The translations under genes were made by a program, and so were the position numbers. DNA of 35,947 nucleotides, taken from positions 16,649-52,595 of the forward strand of contig PBKX01000007.1 in NCBI GenBank assembly GCA_002722215.1, written 5' to 3'. Shown here one piece after another: positions 16,686-25,841 of the stretch (position 1 is the first letter of the stretch; each line of letters opens with the position of its first letter). Under the pieces are notes generated by a model, which was not told the origin of the DNA, did no database searches, and was given only the letters and a program-made list of their open reading frames with translations. This DNA is from Flavobacteriales bacterium. Lineage in GTDB: Bacteria > Bacteroidota > Bacteroidia > Flavobacteriales > TMED113.

Positions 16686-17791
16686 AACATGAATTATATG
16701 GCACCCGGCTATATGTAGACCTTTCTCAATTAGAGAACAACATCAATTATATTAGTCAAATTACCAATAAAATGAAAATTGTTGCTATGGTTAAAGCGAA
16801 TGCATACGGCCATGGAGATATTGAAGTTGTACAGAAAATGGAAAAACTAGGCATTCGGCATTTTGGTGTCGCAGATTTTGAAGAGGGAGTTCGGCTACGT
16901 GCACACAATATTAAAAGTAGTATTATGGTTATGAATCCCGGAGTTCATAACGTGGAAGTATTAATCAAAAATAACTTAGAACCAGTTATTTACAATGAAA
17001 TTATTTTAAATGAACTTGTCAAATCTATAGAGAATATATCGGAAAAAAATAAAACACCAGTATTAGTACACATTAAAATCAACACAGGAATGAATAGGTG
17101 GGGATTTAAAGCTTCTGAAATCCAGCAATTAATCATCTCCCTCAAAGAGTTAAAAAAAATACAAGTTAATTCGATTTATTCACACTTAGCATCTTCAGAA
17201 AATAAACGAGACGATCAATTTACAATAGCGCAAATAAACGAATTAATAAAAATTAAAAAACAATTTACATTTGGGTTAAATATTCCAATCAAACTACATA
17301 TACATAATTCATTTGGCTTACTTAGATTTGTTGACACACTTTCTGCATTTGATTACTCTAGAATTGGTTTAGCATTATATGGGGGGATCAAAGATGTTAA
17401 TTTAAAGCCTATTTCTGAACTTAGATGTCTAATTTCGCAAATAAGAATAATTAGAAAAAATGACACGGTTGGATATGATCAAAAATTTATTGCTAAAAAA
17501 AGGATGAAGATTGGGGTTGTCCCATTTGGATATGCTGATGGGCTTCAACGGGCTTGGGGAGATGGTGGGCTGAAATTTTATTATAAAGGAAGTTTATTGC
17601 CAACAGTTGGAAACATATCAATGGATAGTTGTATTGTAGACCTTTCTCAGGTACAGGATATATGCGAGGGAGATGAGATTATATATTTTGGAAAACAACG
17701 ACTAATTTCAGATTTAGCAAAAGAATTAAACACAATCCCACATGAAATTATGTCAACGTTGTCTCGCCGAATTAAGAGAGTTTACTGCTGA
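16682..17791 (+). CDS. alr: Alanine racemase (369 aa)
   Basis: PLP enzyme that makes D-alanine for peptidoglycan. The PLP lysine is Lys38 in MVKANAYGHG. KINTGMNRWGF, the SHLASSE block, and the second active-site loop VPFGYADGLQRAWGDGG are recognisable, as is NISMDSCIVDLS near the C-terminus. In many Bacteroidota alr is fused to or next to a MurF-like ligase; here it is a stand-alone gene of usual bacterial size behind tdk. The last 10 bp overlap the convergent O-antigen-ligase-like gene. Confidence 0.96.
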   Translation: MKHELYGTRLYVDLSQLENNINYISQITNKMKIVAMVKANAYGHGDIEVVQKMEKLGIRHFGVADFEEGVRLRAHNIKSSIMVMNPGVHNVEVLIKNNLEPVIYNEIILNELVKSIENISEKNKTPVLVHIKINTGMNRWGFKASEIQQLIISLKELKKIQVNSIYSHLASSENKRDDQFTIAQINELIKIKKQFTFGLNIPIKLHIHNSFGLLRFVDTLSAFDYSRIGLALYGGIKDVNLKPISELRCLISQIRIIRKNDTVGYDQKFIAKKRMKIGVVPFGYADGLQRAWGDGGLKFYYKGSLLPTVGNISMDSCIVDLSQVQDICEGDEIIYFGKQRLISDLAKELNTIPHEIMSTLSRRIKRVYC

Positions 17792-19107
17792 TAAGAATTG
17801 TCTGCCTTGTTGTCATAATATATTAGAAATGAGAGGAGGCAAAAAAATACTAGTGTATTGTGATTTAAAAAATAATTGTCAAAAAGCATGATCCACATAA
17901 AATAAATTGGGAAAAGGAATTTTAAAAAATCACGTCTGTTGCTTTGTACAAAATACTTGATTAAGGAGTAGAATATATATAATAACAATCCAACCCCAAT
18001 CAATCCTAATTCGACTACAATGAAAATAAAATTATTGTGGGGATGCTTAATCGATTTATTGTTTGGAAATCCATATTTGTATATTACTTCAAATTGATGT
18101 GCCCCGAAACCAAATAATAGCCTTTTAGACATTAAGTGTAGACTGTTTTTAATATATAGATACCTTTGGCCAATACTTGTTTCGTACTCTGGAGATTTAT
18201 TTTTAATATCTTCAACCCATTGTTTGTTTTTCTTTATTTCTCTTATAAAATACTCTTTTGAGAGGGTGTCGTTATGGGCACTCATGTAAATAGCATCATT
18301 TTCAATTTTTTCTTCTAGGGATAATCCAGAGGATAGTATTTTAAAATTTTTAAAAGTTTCATTTACTCGAGTGTTTAAAGGTGGAAATATGGCATATGAA
18401 ACTCCAACACCAAATAAAACAGATGTCAAAAGGGAATAAATCCAAAAATTAGATTTAAGCCATAAAATTATTATTGGCAAAAAAAGAAAAAAAGAAATAA
18501 TGCCAACGCGACCATAAGAGTTTAATAGTGTAATTAGAAAAATGGCAGATAAAAAAATGATTTTTTTAAAATTGGTTTTATTTAAAAATGAGAATAGCAA
18601 AAAAATAGCAAAACATAAAAAAATAGCATAATCAAAGTGGTCTATAAAGCCACGCAGAAACACGTCTGGTTCATAATGCCCCTTTTTAAACCAGCGGTTA
18701 TCCGGATAAAAAAGAGTAAAAACGGAAAGAAAAACATTAGAAACAAGACCTAAAATAAACACATGCTTTGCTTTATTGATATATTTTTGATCGAATTCTA
18801 AGGTAAATAGAATAGGGATCATTAATAGTAGAATTTGTTTTTGTGTTGTACTATTCCAGAGAGAACTGTCGGACCAAAAATAGCTTACTAAGAAATATGT
18901 AAAAAAACATATTACTGAAAATGTAAATGAGTTGCTCCAGAGGAACGTTAGTTTTTTTTTATACTTTCCGGAGATCAGCCAAGAACACACTAATAATATA
19001 ATTACCAAATCAGTAATATATATCGAGATACTAATAAAAAAGGATAATGCTAATAGCAGTATATTATTAATATTTTTTATGCCATCATTTCTACTAATAT
19101 CAGACAT
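17782..19107 (-). CDS. O-antigen ligase / Wzy-like polytopic membrane protein (441 aa)
   Basis: Predicted inner-membrane glycan ligase or polymerase. The protein is mostly hydrophobic, with ten or more membrane segments, and carries the family's large periplasmic loop (about residues 230-345) followed by the FGFGAHQFEV and KHPHNNFIFIVVELGLIG blocks, the Wzy_C signature with the conserved HxHN-type motif. WaaL ligases and Wzy polymerases cannot be separated by sequence alone. No other glycan cluster gene is present; it is the last gene of the DUF4271-hemD-rnpA-yidD-S41 run, 14 bp after the protease stop. It could also ligate other glycans, for example in protein O-glycosylation. Confidence 0.82.
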   Translation of the reverse strand: MSDISRNDGIKNINNILLLALSFFISISIYITDLVIILLVCSWLISGKYKKKLTFLWSNSFTFSVICFFTYFLVSYFWSDSSLWNSTTQKQILLLMIPILFTLEFDQKYINKAKHVFILGLVSNVFLSVFTLFYPDNRWFKKGHYEPDVFLRGFIDHFDYAIFLCFAIFLLFSFLNKTNFKKIIFLSAIFLITLLNSYGRVGIISFFLFLPIIILWLKSNFWIYSLLTSVLFGVGVSYAIFPPLNTRVNETFKNFKILSSGLSLEEKIENDAIYMSAHNDTLSKEYFIREIKKNKQWVEDIKNKSPEYETSIGQRYLYIKNSLHLMSKRLLFGFGAHQFEVIYKYGFPNNKSIKHPHNNFIFIVVELGLIGVGLLLYIFYSLIKYFVQSNRRDFLKFLFPIYFMWIMLFDNYFLNHNTLVFFCLLSFLIYYDNKADNSYQQ

Positions 19108-19121
19108 GTGTTTTTACGTTA

Positions 19122-20747
19122 TTATTTAACTGATAAAATTTCAATATATTTTGAAGGATCACTTAAAACATCAGTAGCACTATCTACATAAGGATCATTT
19201 TGTAGGCCATATTCAATCACACCTTGATTATAAAAACGCCTTAAAATTAATTCACTTGCTAACCGCCTTCTAATGTCTATTTCATGTCGAGCTAAATCCA
19301 TTTTTTTTGCACTTAGTATTTTAGCTTTTAATAAAGCTATGTCATCTTCCATTGTACTTAAATAGTTTTCCTCATCTAATGTTTCTTCTAATAATGAAAC
19401 GACCTCGTCTGAATATACTGAAAACTCAAAACTGTCTTTTTCGAGATAATTTTGAAATTGTGAAAATAGCTCATCAGTTAGAATAAATTCTTTTGGTGAA
19501 TTTGGAAACGTAATTGTTTCAAACACATTGTCACTAAACTTAAAAATGTGGTTGTCTTTAAGGAGGGAAAAAACTATTTTCGCATTCTCCCTTTCTTCCA
19601 TTTCAATGTCAGGGTTAATCCCCCCTCCACCGAAGACATGTCTGCCATTTTTTGTCAAGAACGATGTTTCTAGATTCTTGTCGTCTTTATTTTTGTCGTC
19701 AGAGTTCTTTTGAATACACCTACCCGATGGAGTATAGTATTTTGCCACGGTTAATTTTAATTGTGTATTATAGGACAGTTTTTGATTTTGTTGAATTAGC
19801 CCTTTCCCGAAAGAGTTTCTTCCCATCACAACACCCCTGTCTAGATCCTGAAGGCAGCCAGCTACAATTTCAGATGCAGACGCGGATCGTTCATTAATTA
19901 ACACTACTACCGGTAAATTTTCGTATAGTGCATCTTTTTTTGTGACATATGTTTTATTCCATGCCGTGTTTTTGCCTTTTGCAGTTAAAATAGTATCATT
20001 TTTAGGGACAAATAAGTTTACAATTTCCAGGCATTCCCGTAATAATCCACCAGGATTATTACGTAAATCAAGAATAAGTCCGGTTAATTCATTGTTAGAC
20101 AAACTATCTAAATCAATTAATGCATCTTTCACCTCTTGTGAAGACCTTCTTTTAAACTGAGTCAATTTAATATAGGCGGTATTATTATTGATTAATTCAT
20201 AATAAGGCACGGTGGCTGTTTTTATTTTTTCTCTCGTAATCGTAACAGTTTTAATTTTGTCCGATGGTGTTTTGAACTTGATGATAACAGATGTGCCGGC
20301 GGCTCCCCTTAACAATTCACTTACATCTTCCGTATTCATATTTTTCATTTTCTGTCCGTCAATTTCAATAATTTTGTCCCCGATTTGTAAATTTGCTTTG
20401 TCAGAAGGCGACCCTTTAAAGGGCTCTGCAATAACCACATAGTCATCAATTTTTCGAATTTTTGACCCAATTCCACCATATTCTCCAGTGATTGATCTTT
20501 CTCTATAATCTTCCACTTCTGATTCGGGTATATAAACTGTCCATTGGTCGAGTGTTTTTAACATATTATCTATTGTTTCTTCCATCAATTTACCCGGATT
20601 GATGTTTTCTACATAAGACTTTTCTAGTTCTCTATAGATATTATTAAAAATTTCTAAATTTTTTGATATTTCAAAATAATTCGATGCAAATGGAGCTAGT
20701 AATATGGTTGTGATGATAATAAATAATATGTAGTGTAATTTTTTCAT
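19122..20747 (-). CDS. C-terminal processing peptidase, S41 family (541 aa, paralogue 1)
   Basis: Periplasmic serine protease with a PDZ domain. The N-terminus is a signal/anchor (LHYILFIIITTILLAPFA). A helical region is followed by the PDZ domain (about 90-170: GEYGGIGSKIRKIDD to KPSD-type loop), then the S41 core with LRNNPGGLL, the nucleophile Ser in [13 protein letters not shown] (about 290) and the general base Lys in NSFGKGLIQQ (about 316). Both catalytic residues are present. The C-terminal third is helical, as in Bacteroidota CtpA proteins. A second paralogue lies at 29554-31104 with the same layout. It follows yidD by 22 bp in a leftward operon. The substrate is unknown; in other bacteria this family trims cell-wall enzymes and tagged proteins. 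Confidence 0.94.
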   Translation of the reverse strand: MKKLHYILFIIITTILLAPFASNYFEISKNLEIFNNIYRELEKSYVENINPGKLMEETIDNMLKTLDQWTVYIPESEVEDYRERSITGEYGGIGSKIRKIDDYVVIAEPFKGSPSDKANLQIGDKIIEIDGQKMKNMNTEDVSELLRGAAGTSVIIKFKTPSDKIKTVTITREKIKTATVPYYELINNNTAYIKLTQFKRRSSQEVKDALIDLDSLSNNELTGLILDLRNNPGGLLRECLEIVNLFVPKNDTILTAKGKNTAWNKTYVTKKDALYENLPVVVLINERSASASEIVAGCLQDLDRGVVMGRNSFGKGLIQQNQKLSYNTQLKLTVAKYYTPSGRCIQKNSDDKNKDDKNLETSFLTKNGRHVFGGGGINPDIEMEERENAKIVFSLLKDNHIFKFSDNVFETITFPNSPKEFILTDELFSQFQNYLEKDSFEFSVYSDEVVSLLEETLDEENYLSTMEDDIALLKAKILSAKKMDLARHEIDIRRRLASELILRRFYNQGVIEYGLQNDPYVDSATDVLSDPSKYIEILSVK

Positions 20748-20769
20748 AATTAAAGTCTAATAAGGTTCA

Positions 20770-20988
20770 TTAAGGGACTGGGTCATATCCTGATCCCCCA
20801 AATGGGTGGCAACTAAAAATTCGTTTAAGTCCAAGAGATATAGCTTGTTTTGTTCCATGTTTTTTAAAACAGTCAATACAGTAATTAGAGCATGTTGGAG
20901 AATATCTACAGTTTTGTCCCAAAATAGGTGAAATTGTAACTTGATAAAGTTTAATTAAATAAATTAAAATCTTATGTATTTGTTTCAT
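20770..20988 (-). CDS. yidD: YidD, membrane protein insertion efficiency factor (72 aa)
   Basis: Small amphipathic protein on the inner face of the membrane that helps insertion of membrane proteins through YidC. The family markers are complete: SPILGQNCRYSPTCSNY with three of the conserved cysteines, and the C-terminal HPFGGSGYDPVP. Its start overlaps the end of rnpA by 17 bp, the same order as in most bacteria (rpmH-rnpA-yidD-yidC). Here rpmH and yidC are not nearby; the order is hemD-rnpA-yidD-S41. Confidence 0.96.
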   Translation of the reverse strand: MKQIHKILIYLIKLYQVTISPILGQNCRYSPTCSNYCIDCFKKHGTKQAISLGLKRIFSCHPFGGSGYDPVP

Positions 20989-21349
20989 TTAATGTAATCA
21001 GATTAAGTAAATGTAATAATTCTGTTTTTAATTTATTAAACTCAGGCAAAGTACTTTTATTATAAATTATAATAATTTCTAAGGGCTTTAGCAGCAGGCT
21101 ATATATTTTGAGCTTATTTGCCCTAAAGCTTTCTCTAATAACTCTTTTTGTATAATTTCTATCGACCGCCTTTTTTATATTTTTTTTTGGAACAGAGATT
21201 AATACTTTGATTGGATTTTTTGTTTGACTGTCACCTTCTCTCCAAATAATGGTTAATTGACTCCCATGTAAGCGGACTCCCGTTTTATATAATTTATTGA
21301 TATTACTTTTGCTTAAATTCTGATCTTGTTTAGAAAATGATAATTTCAT
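20972..21349 (-). CDS. rnpA: Ribonuclease P protein component RnpA (125 aa)
   Basis: Protein subunit of RNase P, which removes 5' leaders from pre-tRNA. The signature RNYTKRVIRE covers residues 64-73 and follows ISVPKKNIKKAVD, the usual alpha-beta cross-over fold. The N-terminal LSKSNINKLYKTG matches the family. Length is normal. It overlaps hemD upstream by 4 bp and yidD downstream by 17 bp. rpmH, its most common neighbour in other bacteria, is absent, so the gene has been moved into a heme/DUF4271 operon, an arrangement I associate with Flavobacteriia. Confidence 0.95.
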   Translation of the reverse strand: MKLSFSKQDQNLSKSNINKLYKTGVRLHGSQLTIIWREGDSQTKNPIKVLISVPKKNIKKAVDRNYTKRVIRESFRANKLKIYSLLLKPLEIIIIYNKSTLPEFNKLKTELLHLLNLITLNETNT

Positions 21350-22098
21350 TTTCTAGCTTTAGGTGATTTTATATAGGCATCAATGGCCATGCTCATTGAT
21401 GGATGTTGTTCATTTGGAGCTTTTATATTAATGTCTAGTCCCGCCTCCACAGCAGCATTATATGTTCCTTCACCAAACACTGCAATTTTAATATTCTCTT
21501 GTTGAAATTTCGGGAAATTTTCATAGAGTGAGGCGATATCTCTGGGGCTGTAAAAAACTAGCATGTCAAAGTTTTGGATTTTTATTTTTTTAATATTCGT
21601 GGCAACAGTATTAAAAAAAACTCCACGAGTATAATTAATGTCACTGTTGTCCAATTGCTCTAAAATCCCATTTTTGATAAAATTACTAGAAACAAACAAA
21701 AACCTTTCTTCTTCATGTTTAGCCATTATTTCAATCAGTTCTGAAAAATTATTATTTGCGGAATATATCTTCCTCTTTCTATAGGCTATATATTTTTGAA
21801 GATAATATGACACCGCCTCAGATATACAAAAATACTTCATTGAATTAGGCACAGTGATTCTCATTTCGTCACATATCCTAAAATAATGATTCACAGCGTT
21901 TCTGCTAGTTAAAATTAAAGCAGTATACTTTTGGACATTAATCTTCTTGAGTCGGATATTTTTTACAGTTTCTCCCTCAATAGTTAAAAATGGCTGAAAT
22001 ACGATTTGCAGGTTTCTTTTTTTGGCTAAATCATGAAATGGAGAATTCTGTGTCGTTGGGACAGGTTGTGCAATTAAAATTTTCATTTTTTTGGCCAT
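21346..22098 (-). CDS. hemD: Uroporphyrinogen-III synthase (250 aa)
   Basis: Closes hydroxymethylbilane with ring-D inversion in heme biosynthesis. HemD sequences are poorly conserved; support comes from the length, the two-domain alpha/beta pattern, ALILTSRNAVNHYFRIC (residues about 60-76), MKYFCISEAVSYYLQKY, LFVSSNFIKNGILEQL and LVFYSPRDIASLYENF, which are the recurrent HemD blocks, and IAVFGEGTYNAAVEAGL near the end. The neighbour DUF4271 upstream (17 bp gap) is a known Bacteroidota partner. Overlaps rnpA by 4 bp. No other heme gene is in view. Confidence 0.88.
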   Translation of the reverse strand: MAKKMKILIAQPVPTTQNSPFHDLAKKRNLQIVFQPFLTIEGETVKNIRLKKINVQKYTALILTSRNAVNHYFRICDEMRITVPNSMKYFCISEAVSYYLQKYIAYRKRKIYSANNNFSELIEIMAKHEEERFLFVSSNFIKNGILEQLDNSDINYTRGVFFNTVATNIKKIKIQNFDMLVFYSPRDIASLYENFPKFQQENIKIAVFGEGTYNAAVEAGLDINIKAPNEQHPSMSMAIDAYIKSPKARK

Positions 22099-22115
22099 TC
22101 GAATTTAAACTGTCT

Positions 22116-22754
22116 TTAAAATACTAATCTAATTAAATGGAATAGTATTAAATAAGGTAATAACTCAAGAGCACAAAGGTACAAAATATTATAAAAAACA
22201 AATGTAATCACAAGTAGATTTAGTCGGTATAGCATAATTATTTTCAAAATAAAATATAAAAAACCAAAAATAAATGATAGGGTAAAGGGCGCTTGGATTA
22301 TAATTAAACCTTCCTTAAAATATGAAACAAATAAAATTATAGGCAAAAAAATCATTGAACAGAACAATAACTTAGTTGTGTATGAGTAATAGTGTTTTTT
22401 TCCAAAATCTTTCCATTCAAAAACAAACCCTAACAGATAGGGGGCGTAGATTTTCATTAACACAAAACACGTTAACATGGCCACAATCTTGACAAATAAA
22501 AATAGTGACATTATTCCTGTTGTAGAAAAGAAATAAATGGATATAGGAATAGACACTAGAATTAGTATGTTTATAAGTGCTAAAAGAGAAAAAATAACTG
22601 AGCTGGTTCGATGATAAATAAGAGAGTATTTTTGATTAAAAGGATATTGTAATAAAAAAAACAACCGATTTTTATCGCTAAATGTTAAGACCCCAAAAAT
22701 AAATGTAGAAAGAAATAACAGGATAGTATATATGTCACTTAAATAAAAGGCCAT
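22116..22754 (-). CDS. DUF4271 membrane protein (212 aa)
   Basis: Multi-pass membrane protein of unknown function, found next to hemD in Bacteroidota. Five to seven hydrophobic segments are visible, starting with IYTILLFLSTFIFGVLTFS. The conserved polar stretches are FQYPFNQKYS-like residues (here LLQYPFNQKYSLIYHRTSS, about 36-55) and YYSYTTKLLFCSMIFLPIIL, with the last segments ending in LLPYLILFHLIRL. The frame starts at TTG 22757 but ATG 22754 follows immediately and is the better start. It is the first gene of the six-gene leftward run and is divergent from the acyl-CoA dehydrogenase, with 71 bp between the starts. Confidence 0.87.
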   Translation of the reverse strand: MAFYLSDIYTILLFLSTFIFGVLTFSDKNRLFFLLQYPFNQKYSLIYHRTSSVIFSLLALINILILVSIPISIYFFSTTGIMSLFLFVKIVAMLTCFVLMKIYAPYLLGFVFEWKDFGKKHYYSYTTKLLFCSMIFLPIILFVSYFKEGLIIIQAPFTLSFIFGFLYFILKIIMLYRLNLLVITFVFYNILYLCALELLPYLILFHLIRLVF

Positions 22755-22798
22755 CAAAAATATCTTTATGATTAAATCATTCTGTAAAGCTAAATTAT

Positions 22799-22806
22799 TA
22801 TTTTTG
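22799..22806 (+). promoter_or_regulatory. TAnnTTTG -7 box in front of the acyl-CoA dehydrogenase gene
   Basis: TATTTTTG fits the Bacteroidota -7 element, 19 bases before the ATG at 22826, giving a leader of about 15 nt. The -33 TTG is not seen at the usual spacing, and T-runs make such matches easier by chance here. Confidence 0.4.
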
Positions 22807-22825
22807 CTTTCAAAATTAATATCTT

Positions 22826-24007
22826 ATGTCTAAACAGGATCATTTTCAATCACCAGATTATTATTTGTTAGATGAATTACTAACCACAGAGCATCTTCTA
22901 ATAAGAAAAACTATCCGGGAATTTATTAAAAGAGAGGTCTCTCCAATTATTGAAGAAGTTTGTCAATCATGTGTTTTTCCAATGGGCCTAATTCCAAAAT
23001 TAGGTGAGCTAGGTTGTTTCGGTCCTTTTATACCCAATCAGTATGGTGGTGCTGAGCTTGATCAAATATCATATGGTTTAATTATGCAGGAATTAGAAAG
23101 AGGTGATTCAGGTATTAGATCAACAGCCTCTGTTCAGTCATCTTTAGTAATGTACCCGATTTTTGCTTATGGTGATGATGATCAAAAAAGGAAATACTTA
23201 CCAAAACTCGCAAGCGGTGAACTGATGGGCTGTTTTGGCCTAACAGAACCGAATCATGGTTCGAATCCGGCGGGCATGGAAAGCCGGTTTATAGATCAAG
23301 GAGATCATTTTTTACTTAATGGCTCTAAGCTTTGGATATCAAACTCTCCTTTTGCTGACATTGCTGTAGTTTGGGCAAAGAATCAAAATAACAGAATACA
23401 AGGATTGATTATAGACACAAAGATGGAGGGGGTGTCTACACCAGAAACACACAATAAGTGGTCCCTAAGAGGCTCTGTTACAGGTGAAATTATTTTTCAA
23501 AATGTCAAGGTGCCTAAAGAAAATTTATTAAGAGGTAAAGATGGATTGGGAGCTCCGTTAGGATGCCTAGATAGTGCAAGGTATGGCATTGCGTGGGGAG
23601 CCATTGGGGCAGCTATGGATTGCTATGACACGGCATTAAAATATTCAACGGAAAGAACGCAATTTGGTAAGCCGATAGGATCATTTCAATTACAGCAAAA
23701 AAAATTAGCTGAAATGATTACTGAAATTACAAAAGCCCAGTTGTTAACATGGAGACTAGGTGTTTTAAAAAATGAGGGTAAGGCAACGTCTGCTCAAATT
23801 TCCATGGCGAAAAGAAATAATGTTGAAATGGCCCTTCAAATAGCTCGTGAATCAAGACAAGTTTTAGGGGCAATGGGTATTACAGGTGAGTATCCGATTA
23901 TGCGTCATATGATGAACTTAGAATCAGTCATTACATATGAGGGGACTCATGATATTCATTTGTTGATTACTGGCCAAGATATCACAGGAATAAGCGCATT
24001 CAAATAA
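22826..24007 (+). CDS. Glutaryl-CoA dehydrogenase-type acyl-CoA dehydrogenase (393 aa)
   Basis: FAD enzyme that oxidises, and in GCDH proper decarboxylates, glutaryl-CoA to crotonyl-CoA in lysine/tryptophan breakdown. GCDH-like traits: the N-terminal two-part region before YGGAELDQISYGLIMQELERGD, SGIRSTASVQSSLVMYPI with the carboxylate-binding Arg, GCFGLTEPNHGSNPAGM, ISNSPFADIAVVWAK, and the catalytic base Glu372 in TYEGTHDIHLLITGQ. Length (393) is that of GCDH. The window also encodes tryptophan dioxygenase, but it lies over 20 kb away, so a shared pathway is only suggested. It is a single-gene transcription unit, 28 bp from the convergent nrdA. Assigning substrate by sequence is good but not proof. 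Confidence 0.88.
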   Translation: MSKQDHFQSPDYYLLDELLTTEHLLIRKTIREFIKREVSPIIEEVCQSCVFPMGLIPKLGELGCFGPFIPNQYGGAELDQISYGLIMQELERGDSGIRSTASVQSSLVMYPIFAYGDDDQKRKYLPKLASGELMGCFGLTEPNHGSNPAGMESRFIDQGDHFLLNGSKLWISNSPFADIAVVWAKNQNNRIQGLIIDTKMEGVSTPETHNKWSLRGSVTGEIIFQNVKVPKENLLRGKDGLGAPLGCLDSARYGIAWGAIGAAMDCYDTALKYSTERTQFGKPIGSFQLQQKKLAEMITEITKAQLLTWRLGVLKNEGKATSAQISMAKRNNVEMALQIARESRQVLGAMGITGEYPIMRHMMNLESVITYEGTHDIHLLITGQDITGISAFK

Positions 24008-24035
24008 TAGTAGTTTCTTATTCAGGCTGTAAGAT

Positions 24036-25838
24036 TTAACCCTCACAACTTTCACATGATTTTTTTTGTTTGAATTTTTGTGCCGCATTCATACTGTGTT
24101 GATAGTATAGAGATTTTAACCCCAATTTCCATGCAGTAATATAAATTTTATTAATTTCTTTTGGCGACATATCTGGATGCACCATAATATTGACGGATTG
24201 ACCCTGGTCAATATAGGTTTGTCTATTTGATGCTTGATATATTATATCCATTTGATCAATTTCAGCATATGTTTTAAAGACTTCCTTTTCTTCCGACGTT
24301 AAAAAGTCCAAATGCTGTACTGAGCCATCATAATTTCGAATACTATTCCAAACTTCTTTAGTGTTTTTATTTTTTTTGTTTAACAAATCAACCAAAAAAG
24401 AATTTTTAATTGTTGTTTTCACTTTAGCAATATCTTTAACATAAATATTGGACCAAATTGGCTCAATTCCCTGAGAAACTTGTCCTAGAATAAAAGCAGA
24501 GGACGTTGTTGGGGCAATAGCATTTAGCGTAGTGTTGCGTCGACCATGTCCCTTTAATACTTTTGGTTCCCCAAACATTTTAGCTAATTTTTCAGATGCT
24601 TTGTAGGAACGTTTTTTAATAAATTTAAATACCTCTGTGTTGAGAGTAAACGCCTTTTCGCTATTGAAAGCTAACATTTTAGATTGTAATAATGAGTGCC
24701 AGCCGAGGACCCCCAGGCCTAATGCACGATTTTCTTTTGCAAAATTGTAAGCCCTCTCCATAAACAAAAATGTTTGTTGATCATCTCTGTCTTCAGAGTT
24801 TTTATATACTTCAAGTTTTTCTGTGAATTCTGTAATTACGGCGTCTAAAAAATAAACCATGGTTTCAACTGCGTCAGTGTTTTTCCATTTTTCATAGTGT
24901 AGAACATTTAATGACGAAAGAACACAGACAAATGACCATTTCTCATTTGATGGAAGCATAATCTCAGTACATAAGTTACTAGCATTAATTTTATAACTAC
25001 CCTCTTTATACACATCTGGAGCGCCATCATTGGCATTATCTTTAAAAAAGATGTATGGATAACCTATTTCACCTCGTCTTTGGATTACTTTTGCCCAAGT
25101 ATTTCTTTTCTCTTGATCACCTTGGATCATTTCGGTCATCCATTTGTCGGTTACTGTTACTCCGTGTGTTAATTCTTGAATTGGATTCCCTTCAGTTCCA
25201 ATGTCTAAAAACTCAGAAATGTCGTTATGTTCAATAGGCAAGTACGGCGAAAATCGCCCCCTTCTTACTGAGCCCTGACTCACAACATCAACCATGCTTT
25301 CAAATAGTTGCATAATATGTACAGATCCAGAAGCCTGTCCATTATTTTTTACTGGAGCCCCTCGGTGTCTAAGGTGCCCAAAATATCCAGAGGTTCCGCC
25401 CCCAAGTTTTGACATCATGCCTACCTCTGATTGAGTATACAGAATATTTCCCATGTCATCAGAAATATTAGATCCAAAACAACTTATCGGGAGTCCTCGT
25501 TTTTTCCCAAAATTAGACCAAACTGGGGATGCTAATGAGAAGAAGCCCTGTGACATATAGTCATAAAATTTATCACCATAACCCTTTATGCCAAGAATTT
25601 CTTCTGCCCTGTCAGCGATTTCTCTAATTCGTGTTTCCGGAGTTAGATCAGGAGTTAAATATCCCGCAGATAAAAAACTTCTACTATGATCAGTTAACCA
25701 ACTAAAAGCGTCATTTTCTTGATTCCTTGTTTTTTTAAGATGATTGTTTCGAGCCGATAATAAATCCGCTCTTCTCGAATCGTGTGAGTCGACCTGGATC
25801 TCTTTTTTAATGCCGTTATCGATGGTTGTTTTTTTCAT
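24036..25838 (-). CDS. nrdA: Class I ribonucleotide reductase, alpha subunit, lacking an ATP-cone (600 aa)
   Basis: Catalytic subunit that reduces ribonucleoside diphosphates. Active-site residues: Cys120 and Cys305 as the redox pair (LPISC, FVCVLSSLN), and the thiyl Cys290 with Asn288 and Glu292 in NASNLCTEIMLP. The radical-transfer pair Tyr578-Tyr579 is in SLYYQ, and the C-terminal shuttle pair is CESC (595, 598), read by thioredoxin or glutaredoxin. No ATP-cone precedes the catalytic domain: residues 42-80 lead straight into the ten-strand barrel. The cone sits instead on the beta subunit encoded just upstream (3-bp gap). Same layout as reported for Leeuwenhoekiella blandensis. Length is short because the cone is missing. 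Confidence 0.97.
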   Translation of the reverse strand: MKKTTIDNGIKKEIQVDSHDSRRADLLSARNNHLKKTRNQENDAFSWLTDHSRSFLSAGYLTPDLTPETRIREIADRAEEILGIKGYGDKFYDYMSQGFFSLASPVWSNFGKKRGLPISCFGSNISDDMGNILYTQSEVGMMSKLGGGTSGYFGHLRHRGAPVKNNGQASGSVHIMQLFESMVDVVSQGSVRRGRFSPYLPIEHNDISEFLDIGTEGNPIQELTHGVTVTDKWMTEMIQGDQEKRNTWAKVIQRRGEIGYPYIFFKDNANDGAPDVYKEGSYKINASNLCTEIMLPSNEKWSFVCVLSSLNVLHYEKWKNTDAVETMVYFLDAVITEFTEKLEVYKNSEDRDDQQTFLFMERAYNFAKENRALGLGVLGWHSLLQSKMLAFNSEKAFTLNTEVFKFIKKRSYKASEKLAKMFGEPKVLKGHGRRNTTLNAIAPTTSSAFILGQVSQGIEPIWSNIYVKDIAKVKTTIKNSFLVDLLNKKNKNTKEVWNSIRNYDGSVQHLDFLTSEEKEVFKTYAEIDQMDIIYQASNRQTYIDQGQSVNIMVHPDMSPKEINKIYITAWKLGLKSLYYQHSMNAAQKFKQKKSCESCEG

Positions 25839-25841
25839 AAT

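Noticed and set aside
22755-22762. Minus-strand TATTTTTG next to the DUF4271 start as its promoter
   Set aside because: The box ends directly at the start codon (ATG 22754), so a transcript starting 5-7 bases later would begin inside the coding region.
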